A stretch of 64,000 nt of DNA from Leucocoprinus leucothites (taxonomy: Eukaryota; Basidiomycota; Agaricomycetes; Agaricales; Agaricaceae). The position numbers were made by a program, and so were the translations under genes. The stretch covers positions 868,001-932,000 of the forward strand of contig JAACJO010000003.1 of NCBI GenBank assembly GCA_013368445.1. Direction: 5' to 3'. This document shows positions 39,314-52,098 of the stretch, piece by piece; within the stretch, counting starts at the first letter, position 1, and every line of letters starts with the position of its first letter. Under the pieces are notes generated by a model. That model searched no databases. It was not told the origin of the DNA and saw only the letters and a program-made list of their open reading frames with translations.

Positions 39314-40536
39314 TATCATCTCTCAATTCAGTTTTTTCCTCTTCTTCTTCCGATCGTAACTGTATTTCAGTTGTTACTGATGCTTCTGTTCTGCTTGTAG
39401 GTTCCCTTCAGGTGGTTTTGGCGGCACATCTATATCGCGGTGGACGGCAAGTGTCCCATGCAAAACAGGCTAGCGGTCAGGCATCATCTACTGACACCGA
39501 ACTCTATTCCATCCATATTGGCATCACCAAGGCCATTTCCCTTCATTGCGACCACATCATCCTCATCACCGACTGTCTCCCAGCAGCCAAGCTAGCAGTC
39601 GATCCCTCTATACACTCGAGCCAATCACACTCTATCCAAGTCTGCCAACTTTTATCCAACTGGCTCGTGGCCAAACCCTCTCGCTCCATCGACTTCTGGG
39701 ATGTCCCTTCCAAATGGCAATGGAAGCCCCACTTTAAAGTCCACAAAGACATCACCACCACACGCATACATGCCCCCCCTCATCTAGGCGCCACTCTTGA
39801 CTTCTTGCAATGCAAAATCACCAACAACTGTCAGAAATCCTGGGAGTCCACCTTTTGGAAAAAGAAGTATCGCGTCAGCAGTTTCCTTCTTTCCAAAAAG
39901 AACCGCAAATTCCTTATTCCCACATACGTTAAAGGAGGCACCTGGCTTCCCTTAGCTAACGAGTCGCTGTCACTATGCACACGGATGACCCATGCTATCC
40001 TTAACCACGCTCCTATTGGAGCTTATCGCGAGAGGTTCTTCCCCCTTGAGCCCAAGTCCTGTTGTTGTGGCCATCGCCTGGAAACATGACATCATATCCT
40101 GAGTTACTGCCCCCTATATCCCTTCCGCACTCAATGGGTGCAATGCACCTTCCCTCAGTATGAATTCCTCGTTGAGTTTTTAAAGAAAAACCCAGCCACT
40201 TTTGCCTTTTCAAATTACGACATGTGTCCACTGCCGCCTCAAGCTCCTGTGCCCGCCAAACCTAATGAAGGTGAACTATATTCTCTCATCTCATCTCTTT
40301 TCTTTTCCCTTGAGACCGATCTCTGTGTATGACACCTTGTTCAATAGTCTCTTTCGAGTCTTATCTATGTTGCTGGACTAATCATGTATAGTCTCTGTCT
40401 TAAGCAGTCTTCAACTGCTTCGTGTACCCCAGCTTGCTGTAGCATACCATCTGCCTGTAATATTTAGCTGAAAGCAGACTGCAATCGAGCACTACTATAT
40501 AAATTCATTGATTTAAAAAAAAAAAAAAAAAAAAAA
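39314..40536 (+). mobile_element. LINE-B RNase H, 3' UTR and poly(A) (partial tandem duplicate)
   Basis: Restarts upstream of RNase H (CCGATCGTAACTGTATTTCAG), passes DAS, AELYSIHIGITKAI, ILITDCLPAAK, the knuckle region (stop at 40087 where others have CGA), and the 3' UTR, to a 22-nt A tract at 40515-40536. It ends exactly at the 17 bp duplication. The overlap with 38637-39313 is a direct partial duplication of the LINE-B 3' third. Confidence 0.8.
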
Positions 40537-40553
40537 GACTATTGAACAAGGTG
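40537..40553 (+). repeat. 17 bp target-site duplication, right copy
   Basis: GACTATTGAACAAGGTG directly after the A tract of LINE-B(plus); pairs with 26469-26485. In undisturbed LINE-B copies (for example 48602-48630 and the inverse at 40335-40352) these bases are continuous 3' UTR. Confidence 0.88.
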
Positions 40554-43500
40554 TCATACACAGAGATCGGACTCAAAGGAAAAGAGAAGAGATGAAATGA
40601 AAGAATATAGTTCACCTTCATTTGGTTCAGTGGGCACAGGAGCTTGAGGTGGCGGTGGACGCGTGTCATGATTGGTGAAGGCAAAGGCGGCCGGGTTCTT
40701 TTTCAAGAACTCGACGAGGAACTCGTATTGAGGGAAAGCACATTGCACCCATTGAGTGCAGAAGGGATAGAGGGGACAGTAACACAGTATATGATGTCAT
40801 GTTTCCAGGCAATGGCCACAGCAACAGGACTTGTGCTTGAGGGGGAAGAACCTCTTGCAATAAGCTCCAATAGGAGTGTGATTGAGGATGGCGTGGGTCA
40901 TGCATGCGCATAGTGATGGCGACTTGTTGGCTAAGGGAAGCCAGGTGCCCCCTTTGACATAAGTGGAGACAAGGAACTTGCGATTCTTTTTTGAAAGAAG
41001 GAAACCACTGCCATGGTATTCCTTCTTCCAGAATGTGGACTCCCAGGATTTCTGGCAGTCGTTGGTGGTTTTGCGTCGTAAGAAGTCAAGAGTAGTACCT
41101 GAATGAGGAGGGGCATGATGTTAGAATGTAAAATGATAGAGAGTAGAGGATGATAAGAGAGTAGAGGAAAGCTCAGACACTGACACTGACACACACACAA
41201 AAGTGGGGAAGAAGATAATCGATTGGGAGGCTGAGGCCCTCCTTATATACCTAGCTACATGGTCTGTGCGCAGTATGGTCATGTGACTACAACTATCCCC
41301 ATTTAGACAAAGGGGGTGAGGCTGAAGCTGGTCATAATCTAACACATGAATGCGTGTGGTGGTAATGTCATTGTGGACTTTGAGGTGGGGCTTCCAGTAC
41401 CATTTGGAAGGGATGTCCCAGAAGTTGATAGAGCGAGAAGGTTTGGCTGTGAGCCAATCGGATAAAAGCTGGCAGATTTGGATGGGGTGTGATTGGCTCG
41501 AGTGAATAGAAGGATTGACCGCCAGCTTGGCTGCTGGAAGACAGTCAGTGATGAGGATGATGTGATCGCACTGGAGGGAAATGGCCTTGGTGATGCCAAT
41601 TCGAATGGAATAGAGCTCAGCATCAGTAGACAACGCCCGACCGCTTGCCTGTTTTGCATGGGACACTTGTCATCTGCCGCGATATATATGTGCCACCGAA
41701 ACCGCCTGAAGGGAACCTACAAGTGGAACAGAAGCATCAGTGACAACCGAAATACAGTTACGATCGGAAGAGGAAGAGGAGAAAACAGAATCAAGAGATG
41801 ATATATGTTTATACATCTCATGTTTGTCTGAGTGATTACAAGGATGAAAGTAAATGGAATTGGAAAAGATGTCCATGAGACGAGATCCAGGCTTGGATTC
41901 AGGAGTGAATGGAGAAAAGGAATCAGAGAGATGAGAAAGAGAACTATCTACATCAATAAGAGGGCCTTTGACTTTAGCTTTTTTGGCCAGGGTGAGAAGG
42001 CAAAGCGATTGGGGATGAGGGGGAGTATTAAGAGAGAAACAATCAGATAAGAGGGAACGTAACGCATGATTAGAAGGTAAAGTAGAAACTCGGTACGATG
42101 AATGAATAGCTAATTTACGAAGATGGAGGTGGATTGGGATAAGTCCAGCAATATTTTCAGTGCCACCTGAAGGGGATGTGCAGAAGGTGCCTGTGATCCA
42201 AAGAGCTGCGTGCCTCTGCATAGACAATAAGGACTTGAGGAGTGCCTTGTTACAAGCACCTTCAAAGTACCATAGACAGAAGCCATACGTTGCTACAGGG
42301 ACAACGCATGACCTATAGAGAAGGCGTTTCTGGAGAGGGAGCAGTCCTTGGGTGGAGTTACCTAGCATTCCCATAGCTTTCACTGTGGATAATGCTTTGG
42401 TAGAGTAGTATCGGACATGTTCCTGAAATGAGAGTCGGCGATCAAAGTAAAAACCCAAGTACCGCCATACGCGTTTAGGATGTAGGAGAGGGCCACTGAC
42501 ATCGGATAGGTTGAGAGGAGGGTTAGAGTTGTTATGGCGTCGGGAAAAGTGAAAGACCTCAGATTTGTCATGTTCGACGACAAGTCCAAGATCAGTGCAG
42601 ATGGAGTTAATGATGGAATAGGCTAATTTGAGGGAAGAAATAGTGTCAGTGTAGTTCTTCACTTGAGATATACAAAGCCCATCATCGACAAATGATAGAA
42701 GGGAAGAGGGAATAGACTGTAGGTGAGCACGTTGATCAAACATGAACATGAGGGGCGCCAAGTAGAGCACGGAAAGTATGGGAGATAATGCTGAACCTTG
42801 CCCTATGCCAACATCTGTGTCATGGGTGTCGGATATGAATGTGTTCCACATGAATTGAGTGGATTGACCTATGAGGTAATGAGAGAAGAAATTAATGAGT
42901 TCTGGGGTGAACCCCTGGTATTGCAAGATGTTAGTGAGAATCTCATGGTTAAGGGAAGGGAAAAATTGGGCGATATCAAAAGCACAGACACTAGTGATTA
43001 AACCTTTGGCCCATCCAGCCCGAATAATATGAGTAAGGAATACACCTGCATCCTCAGTAGAGTGTTGAATAACTCCGCCCATTTGATTAGGGTGGAGGGC
43101 ACCTAAAGAAACTGCCTCGAATTGCATATGGTGAGCAATCATCTTTTTGATAAGTTTTCCTAAAGTGTTTAGTAGTACAATGGGACAAAACACTTTAGGA
43201 GTATCATATGCTGGTTTATTTGGCTTGGGGATGATGATAGATACCGAGTTCTTGAAATGACTCGGCCAATGAGAAAGATGTATGTATGCATGCATTAGCA
43301 ATGAGTAGAATATTTTGGAAACATTTGTTGTGGGCTACGATGAATTTGAAATGCTTCCAAGAGATGTGATCAGGTCCAGGTGCTGATGAGTTAGCACAGG
43401 AGGAGAGAGATTCAGTGATTTCAAGGGTAGAGAAGTTCACCCAGGATCGGGGAGGGAGAGATTTCATTTCATTCAGAATTTGTGGGCTTACCAGTCTTCT

Positions 43501-44742
43501 GGAAGCGGAATTGTATGATGAATGGAGAGCATTCCATAGGGCTGGGAGATCATTGCAGGGTTGCCCTTGATAACGAACTCCCTCAATGGCAGGGAGTTTG
43601 CGTTGTTTGACCTATTCCATGAGATCCCAGGGTTGTTTGTTGGTTGACGCAATTTCATAAATGTGCTCATCAAAGAAAGAGCATTTAGCGGTTCAAGTAG
43701 CCGCTCTGAACGCCTGCCAGTCTTTTCAATCCTTTGTTCTTCTATAGGTGAGAAGAGTCTCAGAGCAGTGGGGGGACCACCATTCCTTGGACTGGTTAGT
43801 AATCCATACAGTTTTAGAGTTCATGTTCCATGATTCAGAGAAGATTCGAGAAATGGAGTCGGAGATATTGTCCAAGCAGGAAGTAGACTGAACGTTTGAG
43901 CAATCAAGAGCTGCTAGATGCTCTGAGACCTGGGAAATGAAAGCGGTCTCCTCATCACTATCTTTTGGCAGTACATGTTTTTTATAATTAATGTAATCTG
44001 GACGAATTGGAAGATCAATAATCAAAGGTGCATGATCCAAAGGCAGTCTCAAATTAACATCAATGATATGGGGAGTAGAGTTATTGGCACAGAATATTAA
44101 ATCAATGACTGAATTATCATGATCTCTTATGGAAGAGAAATGGGTAGGAGAGAGGTTGGTTGGTATAGACCCTGTGAGATTGAAACAGTCCACTAGCTCC
44201 ATTAGAGTTATGGCAGACTGCAGGGTATGGGAGACTGAGGGGTCCCACTCAGGAGATTGACAATTGAAGTTGCCTCCCATATATACAATATTCGGGATGT
44301 TGATGAAGTTGGTTGAAAGAAAGTTGATCGCCAACGAGGACGAATCAGAGTATATGTTTAGAAAATGGATATAGTTACCCTGGTTGAATAGTCCCAAGAT
44401 TTGTATGTCACAATGATTAACCCACTCTTGTTGAAGGATGGGTCTCATATGAAGTAATCGTCTATGAACATAGGTCAGAGTATGGGGTCGCAGGTTGTTT
44501 GGCTTGGTAGGGCGAACCATACACAGCCACTCAGGGTGAATAGGAGCACCTATGACATTATCCCCTTCAGGGTTAATTATAGAGGGTGCTTTTCTGATAT
44601 GATTCCAAGGAGGTTCCTGAAAAAAAAAGATGTCGAAGTCCAGCTTCTTGGACTCAAGAATGGTGTCAACCAGGGTGTAAGATCGTCCCATGTTTTGCGA
44701 ATAGATACGAACAGAAGAAATAAGATTGTTCTTACCAGACAT
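40554..44742 (-). pseudogene. LINE-B ORF2: APE endonuclease, RT, RNase H
   Basis: Starts MSGKNNLISSVRIYSQNMGR at 44742. EN blocks: FFFQEPPWNHIRK (Glu), LNIYSDSSSL, MGGNFNCQSPEWD (normally GDFN; the Asp reads Asn here), RDHDNSVIDLIF and LDHAPLIIDLP. Frames change near 43725 and 43300. RT (543 codons, 43301-41670): AFDIAQFFPSLNHE, GIGQGSALSPILSVLYL and SFVDDGL. RNase H 41750-41060 contains DASVPL, TDAELYSIRIG and ITDCLPAAK, split by a solo LTR. It ends with a CCCGHCLETHH-type knuckle and stops at 40554. The protein would nick target DNA and reverse-transcribe the RNA; this copy is dead. Confidence 0.88.
41119..41344 (-). repeat. Solo LTR, 226 bp family, in LINE-B RNase H
   Basis: TGTTAGAATGTAAAATG...CATAATCTAACA on the plus strand, flanked by CATGA (41114-41118 and 41345-41349). 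It is the same family and length as 17387-17612 but inserted independently, as the different 5 bp duplication shows. Confidence 0.92.
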
Positions 44743-44744
44743 AT

Positions 44745-47543
44745 TTAAACAGCAGCTCCGCCACCGGAGCGATTGGAATTAGCGTGGACAGCACATGCAG
44801 TGTGTGATTTGGCAGCTTTGTTAGAGTGCCAGGTCCAGTTGAATCTGTTTCTCCAAAATGGACATTTGGTGTTGTTAGCATGATGGTTGCCTTTGCAATT
44901 AAGGCACTTGAAGTTCTCAAGGTAAGGACATGGGATGCCATCAGGAGTGGCGTCGTGAGGGGGATTCAATTTAGGATTGGCCTTGCAACACCATGCCATA
45001 GATCGGTGGTTCTCAACACAATGAGGGCCACCACAGATTTGACAACACACGCCAAGGGTACGGCACACATGAGTGGGGTGACCCCACTGCCAGCAGTTCC
45101 TGCATTGTGCTACACCCGGATGCATACTGGTTGCACGGATGGTGCTGATATGGTGACCAAAGTTGATAGTTCGGTTGACCAACGTCTTGGCCTTAGTACC
45201 ATTTTGGGAGTCCCAGATGTCAAACCACACCATAGCAGTGTCTGACTTAGGGGAAGCTTTCATGACGCAAGGACGAGCAGCAAGGATAACATTTTCGAAA
45301 AGCAGTGATTGGCTGAGAGCCTGCTCGACGAAAGTGGGGGAGAGAGGGTTAGATGAATTGGCTACCCAATAAGGGATGCCAACGATTTTAAGGAAGGATT
45401 TGGATTGTGGGAGATGGGGCTCAATAGGAATGGTGTCTCCCAGTTGCCAGGCTTTTTTCAGCCAAGACTTGATGGTATCGAGGTCAGCAGGAGTGGCGAC
45501 ACCCGAGGTGGCAATGGAGATGCCATTGTATGATTCGTAGACCAATTCAACGCGAAGTTTGGATTGAGCGGTAATGAGACCACGATTACAGAATTCAGCT
45601 GCCTTATTGAAATCTTTGATATGGTCAGCGATGATGTTACCCTTGAAAGGGATGAGAACTTGATGATGGGTGGGCCCGTGTGTTGTCATTTTAGGTTTAG
45701 CGCGTTGAGCGCCTGTGGTTGTTGGTTCAGGGGCCTGAGGTTGGGCGCTCCCAAAACCTGCCTTGTACATAGCAAGGACTTTGTTGTAAGATAATTCAGG
45801 GAAGGCAAGTATCATTTCTCGCATCTTAACCCCATCAATATTGGAGGAGTTAGAAGAGAAAGTTGCCGGCTGGATACCCCGTCGGGCGGCATCAGCGAAC
45901 AACACATTCTTCTTGTTAAAGTGTTCTGTAAGGGGTTTGGTGGATGCCTTACAGTCAGGAGGGGGAATGGGGGGTGGCATATCAGAGGCGCCTTTAGGGT
46001 TAGGTTTAGATGGCTGAGCCTGGCCATCAGAAGAAGGGCGCCCAACTGAGTGCTCGAAATTTCCATTCCTGTTTCTTGGAGTCATGTGATTGGGAGGTGG
46101 AGGAGGGGCCTGGGAGATGCGAATAGGACCAGCAGGCTTAGAAGATGTAACATCATTCTTTGCCTTATGGGAGCCTGGCACGGACGAAACGTCACGTGTC
46201 TTACCAGAAGACAGAATGTCATCCTAGGGGGGGAGAGTGCCCTCAGCGGGAGGGGCTTGGTTGACGTTCATATGATCATTGTCGATATGAGCTGTGGGTT
46301 TAGTTTGCCCGATGACAATGCCAGGCAGAAATAGAGGGGTAGGAATGAGAGATGGAGAAGGTTTACATGCCTTTTTTCCCTTCCCTTTGCCCTTAGGAGG
46401 GGGGAAAGAGTCCGTTATGGGGATATCAGGAGGCAGGCCATAATAGTACCTCAACATGTCAACGATGGTGAGTCCGCTTTCACTGTTAATGGGTAAGCGG
46501 TCCCATCCTGTTTCAAACATAGTGGTGAGTAAGCAGTAAATCAGTTCCCCCATTTGGGGAACCCTTGGATCTTTCATACCAGGCTGTAAGCCCAGAGCAG
46601 CATGATGCTTAAAGAAGTTCATAGCATATTTAAGCACCTCAAGTGCTTTGAAGGTAGCTTCACTGATAATAACAGTCTCTTCGGTGGCAGTGTTTGATGG
46701 ATCCTTGAGATCTGGAAGATGTGGCTGTGCAGGCCTAGGCTCCTGCAGCTGTGCAGTGATGTCACCAGTGACATCATGTGTGATGTCAGGTGTGATGTCA
46801 TCAGGGTTAGAAGATCCAGCAAAAAAGGTATCTGGAGTGCTAGTTGGTACAGCATTTGCTGACTCAGCAGATCCATGGATCGCATGAGGTAGCCTTGAGG
46901 TGGGTGGGGGTCCAAAATGTCTATAGACTGGCTCCCCGTTTTCAAATACCCTGTCCTCTATGTCGCCCCATGTGTCCCCGTGAGAGTCTAAATTCAGAGG
47001 ATCTGGTTGTTTGAGCTCACCAAGAAATCCCTCGCTGAATGGACGAAAGGGAATGGATGACTTGAAGCTGTCATATGCACTCATAGACGCGGTTCTTGAG
47101 ATGGCCTTGGGAGTGGTATCCAGGCCTCAACGAACTCCACAAGCACGAGCTCGCTTAGTGTGCGACAAATGGGGAGGAGGGGTTCTAAGGGATGAGTGTG
47201 ATACTACATGCGATAATGTAGCATGGGCAGCAATAGGTGATAAAGGGGGGGAGGTTGATACAGACGAGTCAGAATCACTCTCACTGCTCTCTTCTTCTTG
47301 GTTGGAGCCAGCCCTGGAAGGGGCAGCTGACTTGGCATCATCTTAAACAGAGTGCCTGGTCGATTTGATGGATAGCACAGGAGACTTTGAGTGGTCGCGC
47401 TTGTTGATTGAGACACGTGTTTCAGTGTCAGCAAGGTTCATAGGGTCCGAAGATGGTGGTGGGGAACCCTTGAGGTCCGCCCAGTGCGATGGTGTAGTCA
47501 TTACAATAGTATTTGTAGTCAATGCGTATGTAGACACCATCAA
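44745..47543 (-). pseudogene. LINE-B ORF1 protein, nearly complete
   Basis: Start region MTTPSHWADLKGSPPPSSDP (about 47505). Then an acidic Ser/Glu stretch, MSAYDSFKSSIPFRPFSEGF, HGSAESANAV, PDITHDVTGD, MKDPRVPQMGELIYCLLTTM and MADAARRGIQ-like FADAARRG. RRM-like core: SKSFLKIVGIPYWVANSSN and MVWFDIWDSQNGTKAKTLV. Knuckles: CRNCWQWGHPTHVC, CQICGGPHCVENH and CLNCKGNHHANNTKC. Ends SNRSGGGAAV, stop at 44745. Frame breaks near 47100 and 47330, and a stop near 46224. Full size would be about 920 residues. RNA-binding role is inferred from the family. Confidence 0.82.
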
Positions 47544-47577
47544 AGAAATCGATGATAGTGGTTAGAGGGAAAGGTGG

Positions 47578-48423
47578 TACAAGTCCCACCCCACCCTCAA
47601 GCCTGAGTGTGTTGCTGCAATGCACCAGGCCACCCAAGCCACCACCTAGAATCCACACATGACTACCATGGGCCCCACCCACTGCCAACTCTTCCTTGAC
47701 TTCACCAGCAGTGCTGATGATGTCACCTATCTCCACCACAAGGCCATGCATCTTATCAACAACTTCCTCTGCCATGCCAAGTCGATCTTGCATGTGGAGA
47801 ATATTACCAAGGTGTACAGCACAATCATGCTGCACACCTCCTCTGTTCCCTCTGATGCCAGCTGTGATGTCATTGAGGCCTCCATCCTCTCCATCTTCAC
47901 CACTCTTTTTGCAATTAAGATGCACTGCCCCAGGTCGAGATCCTACCTCAAGGTCCTTGATGTCCCTTACTTTGTGAATGGCATCCACATCATGCTGAAC
48001 TATGTGACCAACTGCATGTGATTGTCTGCCTTCAAGAACATTTTTGCAGATGTTTCTTCTGTGCACATCATGTGCAATTCCTCCAGAGCTGACACTGCCA
48101 CCATTTGGTACAACCTCTGGGACTCTCAATCAGGAGTGAGCACCAAGAAGCTCCTGGGCAAGTACCTTCACTTCAAGGGCATTCAGTCTGTAATCCAGGC
48201 TGCACACGCTCACCCAGGCAGTCCACAGTGTCAGCATTGCTGGTGCTAGGGACATTCTACCCCATTGTGCCATGCCTGTGCGTTGCAATGTACTGCTTGC
48301 AGCAGTCCTCATTATACTGAGAACCACCACTCCCACTTGAGCTGTTGTAAGGGGAGTCTGAAGGCCAACCCCCCCATTCTGTCCACTGCTGCCAGGGATC
48401 CTTGTCTCCACATCAAGTACATT
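47578..48423 (+). pseudogene. LINE-A ORF1 core and first knuckles, decayed
   Basis: ORF1 from SHPTLKPECVAAMHQAT onward, with CQLFLDFTSSADDVTYLHHK, the RRM-like SYLKVLDVPYFVNGI, DSQSGVSTKKLLGKYLHF, CQHCWC and CTACSSPHYTENH. Stops at 47647, 48018 and 48247. Almost all CpGs of the young copies are TpG or CpA here. It continues at 51387 with the third knuckle region. Confidence 0.78.
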
Positions 48424-51371
48424 TTTTTTTTTTTTTTTAAATCAATGAATTTATATAGCAGTGCTCGATTGCAGTCCGCTTTCAACTAAATATAACAAAC
48501 AAATGGTACACTACAGCAAGCTGGGGTACACGAAGCGGTCGAAGACCACTTAAGACAAAGACTATACATGATTAGTCCAGTAAAATAGAAAAGACTCAAG
48601 AGAGACTATAGAACGGGGTGTTATACACAGAGATCAGACTCAAACGAGAAGAGAAGAGAGGAAATGAAAGAATATAGTTCACCTTCATTTGGTTTGGCGG
48701 GCACAGGAGCTTGAAGCAGTGGTGAATGTGTGTCTTGATTGGTGAAGGCAAAAGCAGCTGGGTTCTTTTTCAAGAACTCGACAAGGAACTTGTACTGAGG
48801 GAAGGCGCATTGCACCCATTGAGTGTGGAAGAGATAGAGGGGGCAATAGCACAGGATATGATGTCGTGTTTCAAGGCGATGTCCACAGCAACAGGATTTG
48901 GGCTCGAGGGGGAAGAACCTCTCATGATAAGCTCCGATCGGAGCATGGTTGAGAATGGCATGGGTCATGCATGCACATAGTGATGGCAACTCATTAGCCA
49001 GTGGAAGCCAGGTGCCCCCTTTGATGTAAGAGGGTATGAGGAACTTGCGATTCTTTTTTGAAAGAAGGAAACTGTTGCCATGGTACTTCTTCTTCCAAAA
49101 TGTGGACTCCCAGGATTTCTGGCAATCGTTGGTGGCTTTGCATCACAAGAAGTCAAGAGTGGCACCCATGTGGGAGGGGGTGTGTATGCATGTGGTAGTG
49201 ATGTCATTATGGACTTTTAAATGGGGCTTCCAATGCCACTTTGATGGGATGTCCCAGAAGTCAATGGACTGAGAGGGTTTAGCAGCAAGCCAGTCTGATA
49301 AGAGTTGGCATACTTGAATAGAGTGTGACTGGCTCGAGTGGATAGAAGGGTTGACTGCCAGCTTGACTGCTGGAAGACAGTCAGTGATGAGGATGATATG
49401 ATCGCATTGAAGAGAAATGGCTTTCACAATTCCAATGCGAATGGAATAGAGTTCAGCGTCAGTAGAGGACGCCTGGCTGCTTGCCTGTTTTGCATGGGAC
49501 ACTTGTCATCCACTGTGATATAAATGTGCCACCGAAACTGCCTGAAGGGAACCTACAAGTGGAACAGAGGCATCAGTAACAACTGAAATACAATTACGAT
49601 CAGAAGAGAAAGAAGAAAAAACAGAATCAAGGGATGATACATGTTTATACATCTCGTGTTTGTCCAAGCGATTACAAGGATGAAAGTGAATGGAATCAGA
49701 ATAGATGTCCATGAGATGGGAGCCAGGCTTGGATTCGGGAGCGAAAGGGGAAAAAGAGTCAGAAAGATGAGAAAGAGAACTATCTACATCAATAAGTGGG
49801 CCTTTGATTTTAGCTTTTTTTGCCGGAGTTAGAGGGTGAAGTGATTGGGGATGGGGGGATGAGTTAAGGGAGAAACGATCGGATAAAAGGGAATGTAACA
49901 CATAATTAGAGGGTAAAGTAGAGACTCAATATGATGAGCAAATAGCTAATTTACAAATATGTAAGTGAATTGGGATAAGCCCAGCAATACTTTCAGTGCT
50001 GCCAGAGGGAGAAGTTTGAAAGGCACCTGTGATCCAAAGAGCCACACATCTTTGCATAAATGATAGGGACTTGAGAAGCACCTTGTTACGAGTGCCCTCA
50101 AAGTACCAGAGTCGGAATCCATATGTGGCCACTGGGACAATGCATGACCTATAGAGAAGTCATTTCTGGAGTGGGAGAAGGCCTTGGGTAGAATTACCTA
50201 GTATGCCCATAGCTTTCACTGTGGATAATGCTTTGGTAGAGTAGTATCAGACATGCTCCTGGAATGAGAGTCGATGATCAAAGTAGAAGCCGAGGTATCA
50301 CCAGAAGTGTTTTGGGTGGAGAAGGGGACCACCTATGTCGGATAGGTCAAGAGGGGGGTTCAAGTCATTGTGATGTCGAGAGAAATGGAAGACCTCAGAT
50401 TTGTCATGTTCAACAACTAGTCCAAGGTCAGTACAGATAGAGTTAATGATGGAATAGGCTGCTTTGAGAGAAGAAATAGTGTCAGTGTAGTTCTTCACTT
50501 GAGATATACAAAGACCATCATCAACAAATGATAGAAGAGAGGAAGGGATGGATTGTAGCTGGGCATGTTGGTCAAACATGAACATAAGAGGTGCCAAATA
50601 TAGCGCCGAAAGTATAGGTGAAAGAGCAGATCCTTGCCCTATGCCAACATCTGTGTCATGGGCATCAGACAAGAAAGTGTTCCACATGAATTGTGTGGAT
50701 CGACCTATGAGATAGTGTGAAAAGAAATTAACGATTTCTGGGGCGAACCCCTGACGTCATAGTATGTTAGTAAGAATTTCGTGGTTTAGGGAGGGGAAGA
50801 ATTAGGTGATGTCGAAGGCGCAAACACTAGTGATCATACCTTTGGTCCATCCAGCCCAAATAATGTGGGTAAGAAATACTCCTGCATCCTCGGTAGAATG
50901 TTGGATCACTCCACCCATTTGGTTGGGGTGAAGGACTTCTAGAGATACCACCTCATACTGCATGCATCATGCAATCATCTTCTTGATTAGTTTTCCTAGA
51001 GTGTTTAGTAGCACAATGGGGTGAAATGCTTTCAGGGTATCATAGGCCGGTTTATTTGGCTTGGGGATGATGATAGAGACCGAGTCTTTGAAGTGACTCG
51101 GCCAGTGAGAGAGACATATGCACACATTAGCAATGAGTAATATGTTCTTGAGGCAATCATTGTGAGCAATGATAGATTTCAGATGTCTCCAGGAGATGTG
51201 ATTGGGCCCAGGTGCTGAGGAGTTAGTACATGAAGAGAGAGATTCAGTAAGTTCAAGGGCAGAGAAGTTAGCCCAGGAACGAGGAGGGAGGGATTTCATT
51301 TTGTTTAAAATGCTAGGGCTTACCAGTCGACCAGATGCTGAGTTATATGATGAATGGAGTGCATTCCACAA
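48424..51371 (-). mobile_element. 5'-truncated LINE-B with target-site duplication
   Basis: Poly(T) at 48424-48438, 3' UTR, knuckle, RNase H and RT up to WNALHSSYNSASG at 51371. Flanked by the 15 bp duplication CACATCAAGTACATT (48409-48423 and 51372-51386) of LINE-A ORF1. This is a textbook truncated insertion and fixes where LINE-B 3' ends lie. Confidence 0.93.
48621..51370 (-). pseudogene. LINE-B ORF2 C-terminal two thirds
   Basis: RT entry SHWPSHFKDSVSIIIPKPNK (about 51100). The palm AFDI region at about 50815 has a stop; GIGQGSALSPILSALYL and SLLSFVDDGLCISQ lie at 50690-50500. The thumb follows, with RNase H DASVPL and STDAELYSIRIGIVKAI (49440), ILITDCLPAVKL, then SFLLSKKNRKFLIPSY-type and knuckle CCCGHRLETRHHILCYC, stop at 48621. 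Six or more frame breaks. It is older than the copy at 41670-43301. Confidence 0.82.
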
Positions 51372-51386
51372 CACATCAAGTACATT

Positions 51387-51450
51387 GACTGTGCCAAGTT
51401 GCATGCAGCTGATGATTGCAAATACCCATTCTGGCAACACTAGTTTGACC
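51387..51450 (+). pseudogene. LINE-A ORF1 third knuckle piece
   Basis: DCAKLHAADDCKYPFWQH, the third knuckle with its last Cys changed to Tyr. Interrupted at 51450 by a LINE-B 3' end; continues at 51799. Confidence 0.7.
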
Positions 51451-51798
51451 TAAAGAACCCAGCTGCTTTTGCCTTTACTAATCATGACATGCGTCTACCA
51501 CTGCCTCAAGCTCCTGTGTCTGCCAAACCAAATGAAGGTGAACTATATTCTTTCATTTCATCCCTTCTCTTTTCTTTTGAGTCCGATCTCTGTGTATGAC
51601 ACCTCATTCAATAGTCTCTCTCAAGTCTCTTCTATGTTGCTGGACTAATTATGTATAGTCTTTGTCTTAAGCAGTCTTCAACCGCTTCGTGTACCCCAGC
51701 TTGCTGTAGTGTACTGTCTGTTTGTAATATTTAGTTGAAAGCAGACTGCGATTGAGCACCACTATATAAATTCATTGATTTTTTTTAAAAAAAAAAAA
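51451..51798 (+). mobile_element. Short LINE-B 3' end with target-site duplication
   Basis: The last 350 bp of LINE-B: KNPAAFAF region, 3' UTR and a T/A-rich tail. Flanks are an imperfect 15 bp duplication: AACACTAGTTTGACC at 51436-51450 and AACACTGGTTTGACT at 51799-51813. The two differences fit C/T decay after insertion. Confidence 0.85.
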
Positions 51799-52098
51799 AA
51801 CACTGGTTTGACTGGCTTTGGCTTGAATGCCATTATTGCAATGCTGCTTGGTCATGTCTGTAGGGTTCTCTTCCCTGCAGGTTGTATTATACACCCCTGT
51901 GCTGTGCATGGTGGGCCCTGGAAATCCATGCTGTGCACTTTCCATCTGCCAACAAATCAGAACAAGTTGATTTGTATAGCATCTCTTTTATCTCAGACTA
52001 TGTACCACTGTGTGAAGATGTTGTTTGTACTAGGCAGACTTCAGACTCATATTTATACCTAGCTATGTAGATGTGTAGTTGGTAGCAGTACTTTCTGC

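Larger units (their letters stand above)
40537..47577 (-). mobile_element. LINE-B(minus), nearly full length body
   Basis: The most complete LINE-B: 5' end at about 47577 (CCACCTTTCCCTCTAACC on the minus strand), ORF1, EN, RT, RNase H, knuckle; its last 193 bp with the tail lie at 26292-26485. With the solo LTR removed and the 3' UTR restored it is about 7.0 kb. ORF1 stop and ORF2 start are separated by only a few bases (TAAAT then ATG at 44742). Confidence 0.9.
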
